64,000 bases of DNA from Leifsonia xyli subsp. cynodontis DSM 46306 (lineage in GTDB: Bacteria > Actinomycetota > Actinomycetes > Actinomycetales > Microbacteriaceae), in assembly GCF_000470775.1 (NCBI RefSeq), contig NC_022438.1, positions 1,674,001 to 1,738,000 of the forward strand, read 5' to 3'. Shown here piece after piece: positions 10,057 to 19,919 of the stretch; within the stretch, counting starts at the first letter, position 1, and each line of letters starts with the position of its first letter. Position numbers and translations under genes: made by a program. Below the pieces are notes generated by a model. It was not told the DNA's origin and did not search any database. It saw nothing but the letters and a program-made list of their open reading frames with translations.

Positions 10057-10566
10057 TCAGTTTTTGTGGACGCGCTCGGTGATGGACTTCCCGCCGCGGC
10101 CGATCGCGAGGAGGCCGGACTGCGCCATCTCCTTGATCCCGTACGGTTCGAGCACCTTGAGCAGCGCCTGGGTCTTGCCGCTGTCGCCGGTGACCTCGAT
10201 CACGAGCGCGTCGGTGGCGACATCGACGACGCGGGCACGGAAGAGGTTGACCGCCTCCAGCACCTGAGAGCGGGTGGAGTTGTCGACGCGCACCTTGATG
10301 AGCAGGTGCTCGCGCTGCACCGATTGCGCCGGCTCCAGCTCCACGATCTTGATGACGTTGATCAGTTTGTTGAGCTGTTTGGTGACCTGTTCGAGCGGAA
10401 GCTCCTCCACGTCCACCACGACGGTGATGCGCGAGAGGCCGTCGACCTCGCTCGTGCCCACCGCGAGCGAGTGGATGTTGAAGCCGCGCCGAGCGAACAG
10501 TCCGGCGACGCGGGTCAGCAGACCCGGTTTGTCCTCCACGAGGAGGCTCAGAACGTGTGTGCTCAT
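10057..10566 (-). CDS. ilvN: Acetolactate synthase small (regulatory) subunit
   Basis: Regulatory subunit that activates IlvB and mediates valine feedback inhibition. It has 169 residues with an N-terminal ACT domain (HVLSLLVEDKPGLLTRVAGL, residues 3-22) and a conserved C-terminal half. Its ATG lies 3 bp past the ilvB stop, so the two subunits are translationally linked. Intact. Confidence 0.95.
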   Translation of the reverse strand: MSTHVLSLLVEDKPGLLTRVAGLFARRGFNIHSLAVGTSEVDGLSRITVVVDVEELPLEQVTKQLNKLINVIKIVELEPAQSVQREHLLIKVRVDNSTRSQVLEAVNLFRARVVDVATDALVIEVTGDSGKTQALLKVLEPYGIKEMAQSGLLAIGRGGKSITERVHKN

Positions 10567-10569
10567 CGG

Positions 10570-12390
10570 TCACTCCTCTCCGAAGGCCGGGCTGTGGTCG
10601 CGGGCGTATTGGACATAGCTGTTGCTGACGCCCTGGGGGACCATCGGCCACACCATCGCGTCGGCGCTGACGACGAAGTCGATGACGACCGGGCGGTCGT
10701 TGGTCTCGAGGGCGAGCCTGATGGCGTCGTCGACCTCGTCCTCCTTCGTGACGCGGATGCCGAGGGCTCCGTACGCCTCGGCCAGGGCCACGAAGTCGGG
10801 GACCCGCACCGTGTCGTGCCCGGTGTTGAGGTCGGTGTTGGAGTAGCGGCCGTCGTAGAACAGCGTCTGCCACTGCCGCACCATCCCGAGCGACGAGTTG
10901 TTGATGATCGCCACTTTGATCGGGATGTCGTTGATCGTGCAGGTGGCGAGCTCCTGGTTGGTCATCTGGAAGCAGCCGTCGCCGTCGATCGCCCACACGA
11001 CGCGGTCGGGCTGGGCGACTTTGGCGCCCATCGCCGCCGGGACCGAGTAGCCCATCGTGCCCGCGCCTCCCGAGTTCAGCCACGAGTTGGGACGTTCGTA
11101 CTTGATGAACTGGGCGGCCCACATCTGGTGCTGGCCGACGCCGGCGGCGTAGATCGCCTCCGGCCCCGTCAGCTCGCCGATGCGCTGGATGATGTGCTGC
11201 GGGGCCAGGAGGCCGTCGCTGGTGGGCGTGAACCCGAGGGGGAACTCCGCACGGAGGCCGTTCAGGTAGGTCCACCACTCGGCGAGGTCGGGTTCGCCGT
11301 CCTTGGCGGCCTCCCGATAGGCCGCGGTCAGATCGACGATGACCTCTTTGGCGTCGCCGACGATGGGGACGTCGGCGACGCGGATCTTGGAGATCTCGGC
11401 GGGGTCGACGTCGACGTGGACGATCTTCGCGTGGGGAGCGAACAGGCTGGTTTTGCCAGTCACACGGTCATCGAACCGCGCGCCGAGCGACACGATGAGA
11501 TCCGACTCCTGCAGGGCGAGGACGGCCGGGACCGTCCCGTGCATCCCCGGCATCCCCAGGTGCTGCGCATGGGTGTCGGGGAAGGCCCCGCGGGCCATGA
11601 GCGTGGTCGTGACCGGGAGGCCGGTGGTCTCGGCGAGGTCGAGCAGCTCCCGCGAGGCGCGGGAGCGGATGACGCCCCCGCCCACGTACAGGATGGGCTT
11701 CTTGGCCTCGGCGAGCAGCTGCGCCGCCGCGAGGATCTGCTTGCCGTGAGCCTTGGCGACCGGCCGGTAGCCCGGCAGGTCGATCTTGGGCGGCCACACG
11801 AACGGCACTCTGCTCTGCTGGGCGTCTTTGGTGATGTCGACCAGCACCGGGCCGGGACGGCCGGTGCCGGCGATGTGGTGCGCCGCCGCGATCGTCGCCG
11901 GGATCTCCTCGGCGCTCTTGACGAGGAAGGAGTGCTTGGTGATCGGCATGGTGATGCCGACGATGTCCGCCTCCTGGAAGGCGTCCGTGCCCATCAGCGT
12001 GGAGAAGACCTGGCCGGTGATGAACACCACTGGGACCGAGTCCATGTGGGCGTCCATGATCGCCGTGACGAGGTTCGTCGCACCGGGGCCCGAGGTCGCC
12101 ATCGCGACGCCGACCTTGTTCGAGGCGGCAGCGTACCCTTCGGCCGCATGCCCGCCGCCCTGCTCGTGCCGGACCAGAATGTGACGGATCTTGTCCGAGT
12201 CCATGATCGCGTCGTAGATCGGCAGGATGGCGCCGCCGGGGAGTCCGAAGACATCGGTGACGCCGAGGAGTTCGAGGGTGCGGACGACCGACTGGGAGCC
12301 GGTCAGCTGTTCGGGCGACGCTGCGCCGGGCGACGCGGAGAGCGCCACCGTGCTGGGTGACGCGGTCGTGTGGGTTGCATCCGAGGACAT
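10570..12390 (-). CDS. ilvB: Acetolactate synthase large (catalytic) subunit
   Basis: ThDP-, FAD- and Mg-dependent enzyme joining two pyruvates (or pyruvate and 2-ketobutyrate), the first committed step to valine, leucine and isoleucine. The 606 residues are normal length after a non-conserved 30-residue N-terminal tail. Seen are the catalytic glutamate in [14 protein letters not shown] near residue 75 and the ThDP-Mg motif [14 protein letters not shown]...NNSSLGMV near 470-500. It has its own 56-bp upstream gap after ilvD, then couples to ilvN. Confidence 0.96.
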   Translation of the reverse strand: MSSDATHTTASPSTVALSASPGAASPEQLTGSQSVVRTLELLGVTDVFGLPGGAILPIYDAIMDSDKIRHILVRHEQGGGHAAEGYAAASNKVGVAMATSGPGATNLVTAIMDAHMDSVPVVFITGQVFSTLMGTDAFQEADIVGITMPITKHSFLVKSAEEIPATIAAAHHIAGTGRPGPVLVDITKDAQQSRVPFVWPPKIDLPGYRPVAKAHGKQILAAAQLLAEAKKPILYVGGGVIRSRASRELLDLAETTGLPVTTTLMARGAFPDTHAQHLGMPGMHGTVPAVLALQESDLIVSLGARFDDRVTGKTSLFAPHAKIVHVDVDPAEISKIRVADVPIVGDAKEVIVDLTAAYREAAKDGEPDLAEWWTYLNGLRAEFPLGFTPTSDGLLAPQHIIQRIGELTGPEAIYAAGVGQHQMWAAQFIKYERPNSWLNSGGAGTMGYSVPAAMGAKVAQPDRVVWAIDGDGCFQMTNQELATCTINDIPIKVAIINNSSLGMVRQWQTLFYDGRYSNTDLNTGHDTVRVPDFVALAEAYGALGIRVTKEDEVDDAIRLALETNDRPVVIDFVVSADAMVWPMVPQGVSNSYVQYARDHSPAFGEE

Positions 12391-12446
12391 GCCTTTATCG
12401 GTCCTTGCGTACGTGATGGTTGATACTGCTGGAGTGGGGCGAAGGA

Positions 12447-14141
12447 CTACCCCGTGACCGCACCCTCCGCAGCGGAGTGAACGAGCTTGGAGTACTTCGC
12501 GAGAACGCCACGGGTATAGCGCGGAGGAAGAGGCGCCCAGCCTTCCCGGCGGGCGGTCAGCTCTGACTCGTCGACCAGTAGGTCGAGGGAGCGAGCCGCG
12601 ATATCGACCCGTATCAGATCACCATCGCGCACGAATGCGATGGGACCAGCGTCCACCGCTTCGGGTGCTATGTGGCCGATGCACAGGCCGGTTGTGCCGC
12701 CTGAGAATCGCCCGTCCGTCAAGAGTAGTACATCCTTGCCGAGGCCCGCACCCTTGATGGCGGCGGTGATCGCGAGCATCTCGCGCATCCCGGGACCGCC
12801 CTTCGGCCCCTCATAGCGGATGACGACCACATCGCCGGCGTTGATCCGGCCCTCGGTGAGAGCGTCCATGGCGGCGCGCTCGCGCTCGAACACGCGCGCT
12901 GGACCCTCGAACACCTCGGCGTCGAAACCGGCCGTCTTGACAACAGCGCCCTCGGGAGCGAGCGTGCCCTTGAGGATCGTGAGCCCCCCTGTCGGGTGGA
13001 TGGGGTTGTCCAGCGAGCGCAGGACGGTGCCGTCCGGCGCGGGCGGGTCGATCTCCGCCAGGTTCTCCGCGACGGTCTTGCCGGTCACGGTGAGGCAGTC
13101 CCCGTGCAGCAGGCCCGCGTCCAGGAGCGCCTTCATGACGACCGGGACACCCCCATGACGGTCGACGTCGTTCATGACGTACGTGCCGAACGGCTTGAGG
13201 TCGCCGATGTGCGGCACCGTTTCGCCGATGCGGTTGAAGTCGTCGATCGTGAGATCGACCTCGGCCTCGCGTGCGATGGCGAGCAGGTGGAGCACGACAT
13301 TGGTCGAGCCGCCGAACGCCATCGCGACCGCGATCGCGTTCTCGAACGCCTTCTTGGTGAGGATGTCGCGGGCCGTGATCCCCTGCTTGAGCAGGGTGAC
13401 GACGGCCTCGCCCGAGCGGTGGGCGAAGGAGTCGCGCCTGCGGTCGGCCGAGGGCGGCGCGGCCGACCCCGGCAGGCTCATCCCGAGCGCCTCAGCCACC
13501 GAGGCCATCGTGTTGGCCGTGTACATGCCGCCGCAAGCTCCCTCGCCCGGGGCGATGGCGCACTCGATGCGCTTGAGGTCCTCCTCGCTCATCTTGCCGG
13601 CCTTGCAGGCGCCGACAGCCTCGAACGAGTCGATGATCGTGACGTCTTTCTCGGTGCCGTCGCTGAGTTTGACCCACCCGGGCGCGATGGAGCCCGCGTA
13701 GAGGAAGACCGCGGAGAGGTCGAGACGGGCCGCAGCCATCAGCATGCCCGGCAGCGATTTGTCGCAGCCGGCGAGGAGGACCGTGCCGTCGAGCCGCTCG
13801 GCCATCATGACCGTCTCGACCGAGTCGGCGATGACCTCACGGGAGACGAGCGAGAAGTGCATGCCCTCGTGCCCCATCGAGATGCCGTCGGAGACCGAGA
13901 CAGTGCCGAACTGCAGCGGATAGCCGCCGCCGGCGTGGACGCCCTCTTTGGCGCCCTGGGCCAGCCGGTCGAGCGAGAGATTGCACGGCGTGATCTCGTT
14001 CCAGGACGAGGCGATGCCGATCTGCGGCTTCTCCCAGTCGGCGTCCCCCATGCCGACCGCACGGAGCATCCCGCGGCTCGTGGTGGCTTCGATCCCGTCC
14101 GTGACAACGCGCGAACGCGGTTTCCAATCGATCTGAGGCAT
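12447..14141 (-). CDS. ilvD: Dihydroxy-acid dehydratase
   Basis: Iron-sulfur enzyme of the third step in valine and isoleucine synthesis, dehydrating the dihydroxy acids made by IlvC. The 564 residues are typical. Cysteines expected for the cluster are in [11 protein letters not shown] near residue 124 and [13 protein letters not shown] near 198, and the C-terminal [14 protein letters not shown] block is present. It is the most upstream gene of the minus-strand ilv cluster and is separated from otsB by 98 bp. Confidence 0.95.
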   Translation of the reverse strand: MPQIDWKPRSRVVTDGIEATTSRGMLRAVGMGDADWEKPQIGIASSWNEITPCNLSLDRLAQGAKEGVHAGGGYPLQFGTVSVSDGISMGHEGMHFSLVSREVIADSVETVMMAERLDGTVLLAGCDKSLPGMLMAAARLDLSAVFLYAGSIAPGWVKLSDGTEKDVTIIDSFEAVGACKAGKMSEEDLKRIECAIAPGEGACGGMYTANTMASVAEALGMSLPGSAAPPSADRRRDSFAHRSGEAVVTLLKQGITARDILTKKAFENAIAVAMAFGGSTNVVLHLLAIAREAEVDLTIDDFNRIGETVPHIGDLKPFGTYVMNDVDRHGGVPVVMKALLDAGLLHGDCLTVTGKTVAENLAEIDPPAPDGTVLRSLDNPIHPTGGLTILKGTLAPEGAVVKTAGFDAEVFEGPARVFERERAAMDALTEGRINAGDVVVIRYEGPKGGPGMREMLAITAAIKGAGLGKDVLLLTDGRFSGGTTGLCIGHIAPEAVDAGPIAFVRDGDLIRVDIAARSLDLLVDESELTARREGWAPLPPRYTRGVLAKYSKLVHSAAEGAVTG

Positions 14142-14239
14142 GGGACAACTCTAGGACTGTTTGGATGCTGCCTCGTCCATATGACTGGATCGGTGGAGAA
14201 CAGGCGTCGCGCGCCCGTCTGTGGAGGAATCGCGGCGCC

Positions 14240-15043
14240 TCAGCGGGCGGCGCGCGCCTCCGCCAGCTGTGTCAGCAGGGCGGCGATCGCGCGCTCATCC
14301 GCCACACGGTACTGCGCCGCCGTCGCACCCGGGCCGACCTTGACGCCGACATCGCCCCGCCCGGGCAGAAGGACGCGGAAGCCGTCCTCATCCGTCACAT
14401 CATCCCCGGCGAAGAGCACAGCCGTCGCCTTCGTGTACTCGCGCAACCGGTCGATGCCATCGCCTTTGTCGGCGCCCCGCACCGAGAACTCGATGATGTC
14501 CTTGCCGTCGCGGATGGTGAGATCGCCGCTGACGGCCGCGGCCGCCGCAGAGGCACGGGCCACGACGTCCTGGGCTCCCTCACCCTCCAGCCGGCGGTAA
14601 TGCACACCGAAGCCGACGGGTTTCACCTCCAGCCGCGTGCCGGGGACGCTCTGCACCAGAGCGCCGAGGACCTCGCCCAGGCGATCGAGGGCCGCCTGCT
14701 CCTCGGGGGCGAGGTCGAGGGAGACGCCATCGCGGCCGAAACGGATCTCGACGCCGTGGGAGCCGATGAGGAGCGCGTCTCCGTCGGCCTCGGTGACCGT
14801 CTCGAGGCTCGACAGCGGCCGGCCGGAGACATAGGCGACCCGGGTGTCCGGCAGCCGTTCCAATCGATCGAGCGCCGCCTTCGCCTCGGGGAGGGCGCGG
14901 GCGGCCTTCGGAATGTCCACGAACGGCGCGAGCGTCCCGTCGAAGTCGAGCGCGACCAGCAGACGCTCGGCGCCCGCGAGCGCGCTCACAGCGGCGGCGA
15001 GGTCGGCGGATGTGGACGGCTGGGGGGATGCGGTGCTGGTCAT
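14240..15043 (-). CDS. otsB: Trehalose-6-phosphate phosphatase
   Basis: HAD-family phosphatase that removes phosphate from trehalose-6-phosphate made by OtsA, giving trehalose for osmotic and desiccation stress. The 267-residue protein has the nucleophile motif LDFDGTLAPF near residue 33, the GSHGVE motif near 92 and the metal-binding GDDVTDEDGF near 218. It follows otsA by 44 bp on the same strand, forming an otsAB unit. Confidence 0.93.
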   Translation of the reverse strand: MTSTASPQPSTSADLAAAVSALAGAERLLVALDFDGTLAPFVDIPKAARALPEAKAALDRLERLPDTRVAYVSGRPLSSLETVTEADGDALLIGSHGVEIRFGRDGVSLDLAPEEQAALDRLGEVLGALVQSVPGTRLEVKPVGFGVHYRRLEGEGAQDVVARASAAAAAVSGDLTIRDGKDIIEFSVRGADKGDGIDRLREYTKATAVLFAGDDVTDEDGFRVLLPGRGDVGVKVGPGATAAQYRVADERAIAALLTQLAEARAAR

Positions 15044-15087
15044 GCTTCTTCCGGTGGGGCTCAGGGACTCAGGGCGAGGGACGCGGG

Positions 15088-16566
15088 TCAGCGCCGGTTG
15101 ACCGGCGAGTTCTGCAGTGGGTGGTCGCCATGCGCACGGCGGATCAGCGCGTCGAGGAAGGACGCGGACCAGCGCGCGACATCGTTGGTGAGCACCTTCT
15201 TGCGGAGGGCGCGCATCCGGCGGGTGCGGTCGCGGTGCGGCATCTCCACGGCCTGCATGATGGCGTCCTTGAGCCCCTCGATGTCGTGCGGGTTGATGAG
15301 GAGCGCCTGGCGCAGCTCGTCGGACGCGCCGGCGAACTCGCTGAGGACGAGCACGCCGTCCTCGTCCACCCGGGTGGCGACGTATTCCTTGGCGACCAGG
15401 TTCATCCCGTCGCGCAGCGCCGTGACGAGCATGACATCGGCCGCGAGGTAGAGTGCCACCATCTCCTCGCGCGGATAGCCGTGATGGAGATAGGCGACGG
15501 CGGTGTGACCGAGGGTGGAGTAATCGCCGTTGATCCGGCCGACCGTGAGCTCGATCTCGTCGCGGAGCTGGCGGTAGGTCTCGACCCGTTCGCGGCTGGG
15601 ACTGGCGACCTGCACGAGCGTCGCGTTCTTGACATCGAGCCGGCCGTCGCGGAGCAACTCGCCGAACGCCTTGAGACGGTGGCCGATCCCCTTCGTGTAG
15701 TCGAGGCGGTCGACACCCAGCATGATCATCTCGGGGTTGCCGAGCTCCTCGCGGATCGCGGCGGCCCTGGCCTGGATCTCTGGACGGCGGGCGAGTTCCT
15801 GGTACTGTTCGGCGTCGATCGAGATCGGGAAGGCGCGCGCGAGGACCGTCCGGGCGAGCCCCCCGTGCCGGTTGACCGTGACGTGACGGTGCGATCCGGC
15901 CTCGGGGTCGTCGCTCTCGATCGGCACATCGATGATCGGCCCGCGCGTCTCGTAGCCCTTAAGCCGGCGGACGGCACGCGAGAAATTGCTGGCGTCGGCG
16001 ACGCGCTGGAAGCCGACGACATCCGCACCCAGCAGCCCGTCGATGATCTGACGACGCCAGGGCAGCTGCGAGTAGATGCCGTAGGGCGGGAACGGGATGT
16101 GGTTGAAGAATCCGATGACGAGATCCGGACGCGACTCCCGCAGCATCGAGGGGACGAGCTGAAGCTGGTAGTCATGAACCCACACGACCGCGCCTTTCGC
16201 GGCGACCGCGGCCGCGGCGGCCGCGAACCGCCGGTTGACCGCGACGTACGTCTCCCACCATTCGCGGTGGTAGCTCGGCGGTGCGATCACATCGTGGTAG
16301 AGCGGCCAGAGCGTGTCGTTGGAGAAGCCTTCGTAATACTCTTGCAAGTCCTGTTCGCTGAGCGGCACCGGCAGGATGGCGATGCCGTCCGCCTCGAACG
16401 GCTCGAACTCCTCTCCGGCGACACCGGCCCAGCCGATCCAGACGCCGTCCTCCGCCCTCATGACCGGCTGCAAGGCGGCGACCAGGCCGCCGGGCGAGGG
16501 GCGCCAGCTCGATTCGCCCGTTTCGTCCACCACGCGGTCGACGGGCAGCCGGTTCGAGACGATCAC
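15088..16566 (-). CDS. otsA: Trehalose-6-phosphate synthase
   Basis: GT20 glycosyltransferase joining UDP-glucose (or another NDP-glucose) to glucose-6-phosphate. Conserved parts are VSNRLPVDR at the N-terminus, WVHDYQLQL near residue 126, the donor-site DRLDYTKGI near 285 and the C-terminal acidic SEFAGASDEL segment. The GTG at 16566 leaves almost nothing before VSNRLP. The frame continues upstream to an in-frame stop at 16618-16620 and offers no ATG, GTG or TTG, but it has an ATT at 16611 placed 10 bases after AAGGGAG. True initiation may be at that rare ATT, adding 15 residues (…KKPSASYDL) of the sort normally found before VIVSNRLP. Confidence 0.92.
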   Translation of the reverse strand: MIVSNRLPVDRVVDETGESSWRPSPGGLVAALQPVMRAEDGVWIGWAGVAGEEFEPFEADGIAILPVPLSEQDLQEYYEGFSNDTLWPLYHDVIAPPSYHREWWETYVAVNRRFAAAAAAVAAKGAVVWVHDYQLQLVPSMLRESRPDLVIGFFNHIPFPPYGIYSQLPWRRQIIDGLLGADVVGFQRVADASNFSRAVRRLKGYETRGPIIDVPIESDDPEAGSHRHVTVNRHGGLARTVLARAFPISIDAEQYQELARRPEIQARAAAIREELGNPEMIMLGVDRLDYTKGIGHRLKAFGELLRDGRLDVKNATLVQVASPSRERVETYRQLRDEIELTVGRINGDYSTLGHTAVAYLHHGYPREEMVALYLAADVMLVTALRDGMNLVAKEYVATRVDEDGVLVLSEFAGASDELRQALLINPHDIEGLKDAIMQAVEMPHRDRTRRMRALRKKVLTNDVARWSASFLDALIRRAHGDHPLQNSPVNRR

Positions 16567-16884
16567 GAGGTCATAGCTGGCGGACGGTTTCTTGACCAGG
16601 GACAGGTTAATGGTCTGTCAACTCCCTTGGGACGCGACGGGTCAGCGGATATCCGCCACAGTACCAGCGCGTGCGGAAAGCGCACGGCTCGGTCGCCGTC
16701 CGGCCAGGAGAAGTTCACATCCGGTGGCGGGAGTGGGACCGTGATGCCCATCGGCCTGGGCACGATCTGGCGTCTATCCGCACGGCTCCCGGGTCTTCGA
16801 CGAGCACCTCGTCCCCGCCGCGGCGCCCAGCCGCGCTTCGGCCGGCGTCTGAGAGACAAATCTGAGGCGGAGTCCAGGCCGCGT

Positions 16885-17754
16885 CTACGCGCGCCCGAGC
16901 AGGCGGACCAATTCGCGCGCGTACTCGCCGTACCCGTCGGCGGTCGGGTGGAAGGCGTCCGGCCCGCTCTGGCTGATCCACGGCGTCCTGGAGCCGATCC
17001 CGTGGCCGGTGAAGTCCACTCCGATGTAGGCCAGGGGGAGTCCGGCCGCGTCCTGTTTCTCCACGGCGTCGCTGATGGTCTGGTTGAGGCCGAGGGTGGC
17101 GGCGTTGATAGCCGTCGCCATCCCGAAGTCCGCAGCCTTCTCGTCCGAGTTGTCGTACAAGAGGGCGTAGCCCGTCACGACGATGCGCGCGTTGGGGGCG
17201 GCCTCGGCGACCGCGTTGTAGACGGTGGCGAGCCGCTCCGGCAGGACGTTCAGCAGCGAGAGCGCCGAGGAGAGTTCGTTGCGGCAGGCGACAGCCTTGC
17301 CCGCGGCACAGTCGACGGCGATCGCGGCGACCCCGAGGTCATTACCGCCGATGCTCAGCGTGACGAGTTCGGTGCGGTCGTCGAGGGCGATGAGCTGGTG
17401 CTTCAGCAGGTCCGCGGTCGTGGCGCCCGCGCAAGCGGCGTTGACGACGAGGTTGACGCCGGTGTCGCGCGTGAAGATGTCCGGGTAGCTCTTGGGGCTC
17501 CTCCGGCATTTGCCGTATTCGCCGCCACCACCCATCCCGGCCGCGAACGAGTCGCCGAGCGCGACATAGCGGGTGGCTGGCGTGAGCGGTCTCCGAGGAA
17601 AGGCGTCCGGCGACGGCGTGGGAGTCGCCATGCGCGCTGACGACACCGGCGCGGGGGCCGTGGACCCGGTCGTCGCGGAGCAGGCAGACACCAGGAGCAG
17701 CACCGTGGCCGCGAGGAGGGCGGCGAGGGCAGTGGAAAGAGCTCCGTTTCGCAT
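16885..17754 (-). CDS. SGNH/GDSL-family lipoprotein hydrolase
   Basis: Extracellular esterase/lipase-like hydrolase, 289 residues. It has a signal peptide with a lipobox (LLVSAC, Cys 25), so it is probably membrane-anchored. The catalytic blocks are in order: block I GDSFAAGMG near residue 68 with the serine, block III SIGGNDLG near 138, and block V DAFHPTADGYGEY near 270 with Asp and His. The substrate is unknown. Transcribed alone, with 270 bp before otsA. Confidence 0.85.
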   Translation of the reverse strand: MRNGALSTALAALLAATVLLLVSACSATTGSTAPAPVSSARMATPTPSPDAFPRRPLTPATRYVALGDSFAAGMGGGGEYGKCRRSPKSYPDIFTRDTGVNLVVNAACAGATTADLLKHQLIALDDRTELVTLSIGGNDLGVAAIAVDCAAGKAVACRNELSSALSLLNVLPERLATVYNAVAEAAPNARIVVTGYALLYDNSDEKAADFGMATAINAATLGLNQTISDAVEKQDAAGLPLAYIGVDFTGHGIGSRTPWISQSGPDAFHPTADGYGEYARELVRLLGRA

Positions 17755-17909
17755 CCCTCACACGCTACCGCGGGGGTCTCGGGAGTTCCCTCCCAGATCG
17801 TTCTGTGAGGGCTGACAGAAGCACGCCGAGTGCGGTCGCACTCATCGCGGTCGCCTGGCGGCAGCCGGTGTCCGCCACGCAGCCCGCCCACCGAGCGCCC
17901 CGGCCGGCC

Positions 17910-19064
17910 TCAGACGGTGGCAGCGAGAGCGAGCGTGGCGAACACGACGGTGACCGGCGCCACCATCGCACCGAGCAGCGCATAGCGCCGCCACGGAATC
18001 CCGGCGCCGAACGCTGTGAGCCGCTGGTGCCAGAGGAGGGTGGCGAGCGAGGCCCAGGGCGTGATGAGCGGACCCGCGTTCACACCGATGAGCAGCGCCG
18101 CCAGCCGCACGGGGGAACCGGCGACCGGCTCCAGCGCGAGGTAGGCGGGGAGGTTGTCGATCGCGTTCGCACCGACCATGCCGGTCAGCGAGAGCCGCAG
18201 CAGGGCCAGCGGGGAATCGCCGTCGCCGGAGACTCGCGCCAGCAGCGTTCCGAGCCCGTTCGCGTGCAGCGCCTCGATGAACAGGAACAGCCCCGCCGCG
18301 AGCAGGAGGAGCTGCCAGGGCACCAGCCCGAAGCGCAGCGCCGAGCGGTTGCGCACCAGGAAGACCACCGTCAACAGCGCCGCTGCGGCGCACGTCGGCA
18401 GCCAGACCGGCAGCCCGGAGACGAGCAGCGGGATGAGCGCAATGACGACGCCTGCGCTGATCCAGAACAGCGCAGGGTCCGCGATGGTCTCCGCCTCTCC
18501 AGTCTCATAGCGGACGAGCAGCGAGCGGCGGGAGAGGACGAAGACCACCGCCATCGGCACGGCCATCGCGACCAGCGCCGGCACGAGCAGAAGCGTGGCG
18601 AACTGGACAGGCGACGGGTTCCCCATCGCGTGCTGGGCGAGGAGGTTGGTCAGGTTGGAGACCGGGAGCAGCAGCGAACCGGCGTTCGCCATCCACACGG
18701 TCGTCAGCGCGAACGGCAGGGGGCTGAGCCCTGCGTGGCGTGCGAGGACGACCACGACGGGCGTCAGAAGCACAGCGGTGGTGTCGAGCGACAGGAAGAC
18801 TGTGCTGAACGCCGCCACCAGCACCACCAGCAGCCAGAGCGCCCAGGCCCGTCCGCGTCCCCAGCTCGCGGTCCGCTGTGCGACGGCGGTGAAGACGCCC
18901 GCCTCCGCGGCGAGTTCGGTCACGATGGTGATCGCGACGACGAAGAGCAGGATGGGCCACACCCGGTCCCAGAGCGCCAGGGCGTCGGCCAGTGGCAGCA
19001 GTCCCGTCGCGACAGCGACGCCGCCCAGCAGGGCCAGCACGGCGCCCACGATCCCGGTTCGCAT
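17910..19064 (-). CDS. SLC13/ArsB-like membrane transporter
   Basis: The ATG at 19064 gives MRTGIVGAV and follows GAGAGGGG; the open frame before it is not protein-like. About 384 residues form 10-11 hydrophobic segments with the ion-transporter-superfamily layout, including the paired loops DTTAVLLTPVV and ANAGSLLLPVSNLTN in the N-half and GANAIDNLPAYL in the C-half. ArsB/NhaD/SLC13 proteins exchange ions or take up carboxylates. The substrate (arsenite, Na+, or dicarboxylate) cannot be decided. No arsenic genes are adjacent. Diverges from the small gene at 19160. Confidence 0.75.
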   Translation of the reverse strand: MRTGIVGAVLALLGGVAVATGLLPLADALALWDRVWPILLFVVAITIVTELAAEAGVFTAVAQRTASWGRGRAWALWLLVVLVAAFSTVFLSLDTTAVLLTPVVVVLARHAGLSPLPFALTTVWMANAGSLLLPVSNLTNLLAQHAMGNPSPVQFATLLLVPALVAMAVPMAVVFVLSRRSLLVRYETGEAETIADPALFWISAGVVIALIPLLVSGLPVWLPTCAAAALLTVVFLVRNRSALRFGLVPWQLLLLAAGLFLFIEALHANGLGTLLARVSGDGDSPLALLRLSLTGMVGANAIDNLPAYLALEPVAGSPVRLAALLIGVNAGPLITPWASLATLLWHQRLTAFGAGIPWRRYALLGAMVAPVTVVFATLALAATV

Positions 19065-19159
19065 CCGGCCCCTCTCTTGCTCCTGAACGTCCTGCGGATT
19101 CCGCCGACACGGCCGCGCCCCAGGGAAGCATACGCTAACGACCAAGGGAAAGGACGCGC

Positions 19160-19348
19160 ATGCGCAAGTTCATCTTCAACGGAGCCATCGTCAGCGCGGC
19201 GATCGGCCTGTTCACGACGATCCAGTCGACCAGGAGCGGCGTCCGCGACTGGCGCGTCCCGCTCATGTGGATCAGTTCTGCGATCACCCTCGTCATCGCC
19301 ATCGGAACCGTCGTGAAGGACTCCCAGGAGGCCGAACTGCGCGACTAG
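19160..19348 (+). CDS. Small two-segment membrane protein
   Basis: A 62-residue protein starting at an ATG with GGGAAAGGA about 6 bases upstream. It has two hydrophobic stretches (FIFNGAIVSAAIGLF and PLMWISSAITLVIAIGTVV) around a short basic loop with DWRVPL, and an acidic C-terminus. No family was recognised, though similar proteins are common in Microbacteriaceae. It shares a 95-bp divergent promoter region with the transporter. Confidence 0.65.
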   Translation: MRKFIFNGAIVSAAIGLFTTIQSTRSGVRDWRVPLMWISSAITLVIAIGTVVKDSQEAELRD

Positions 19349-19453
19349 CGCAGAAATCCGCACAATTCCGCTGATCGTACGGCGTGTCCGCACGCCCTGA
19401 GATCGTTCCGCCGCGAGACTTGTCCCGACGGAGAACAGGGAAGGTGTTGTGTG

Positions 19454-19888
19454 ATGTTTGGTCGTAGGAGCCACGTCGCCGTTCGTCAGCCGGTGGCGCC
19501 AGTCCCCCAGCTGACGGACGCACAGATCCTCGCGCTCGTACACAGCAAGGTCGCCGAACTCATCGGCGAGAAGGGCGAGTGGACGGCCGTGCGCCGCGGC
19601 GCCGACGACACCGACACCGTCTTCCACTCGGTGCTCTCCCAGTCTGTGGCGGTCAGCATCACCGCGGCGATCGTCGAAGCCCGCGCCCAGCTGCAGGCGG
19701 GCGAGACGGCCGAGCCGCAGCACCGCGCGCCCACAGAGCCCGTCCCGGTGATCGTCGCCGAAGCGGGGCCCGCCGAGGAGGAACCCGCCGCGATGCGGTG
19801 GGAGCCCGCGCCGATCACGGTGTGGACCGATCTGCGCAAACCGGTCACCGGGGAGATCCCGGCTGTCCAGCAGCGCCCCGCAGCCTAG
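19454..19888 (+). CDS. Hypothetical protein, acidic, Pro-rich C-terminus
   Basis: About 144 residues. An ATG at 19454 (a GTG lies directly before it) follows GGGAAGG. The N-terminal 80 residues (LTDAQILALVHSKVAELIGE…) look helical and globular. The C-terminal part is rich in Glu, Pro and Ala and is probably disordered. No family or catalytic motif was recognised. Codon use is typical of the neighbours, so it is likely a real gene. Confidence 0.6.
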   Translation: MFGRRSHVAVRQPVAPVPQLTDAQILALVHSKVAELIGEKGEWTAVRRGADDTDTVFHSVLSQSVAVSITAAIVEARAQLQAGETAEPQHRAPTEPVPVIVAEAGPAEEEPAAMRWEPAPITVWTDLRKPVTGEIPAVQQRPAA

Positions 19889-19919
19889 CCCGGTCCCCCG
19901 CCTAGCCCGGTCCCCCGCC

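Noticed and set aside
15010-17640. 876-codon plus-strand frame
   Set aside because: Antisense to otsA and the SGNH gene, both with clear catalytic motifs.
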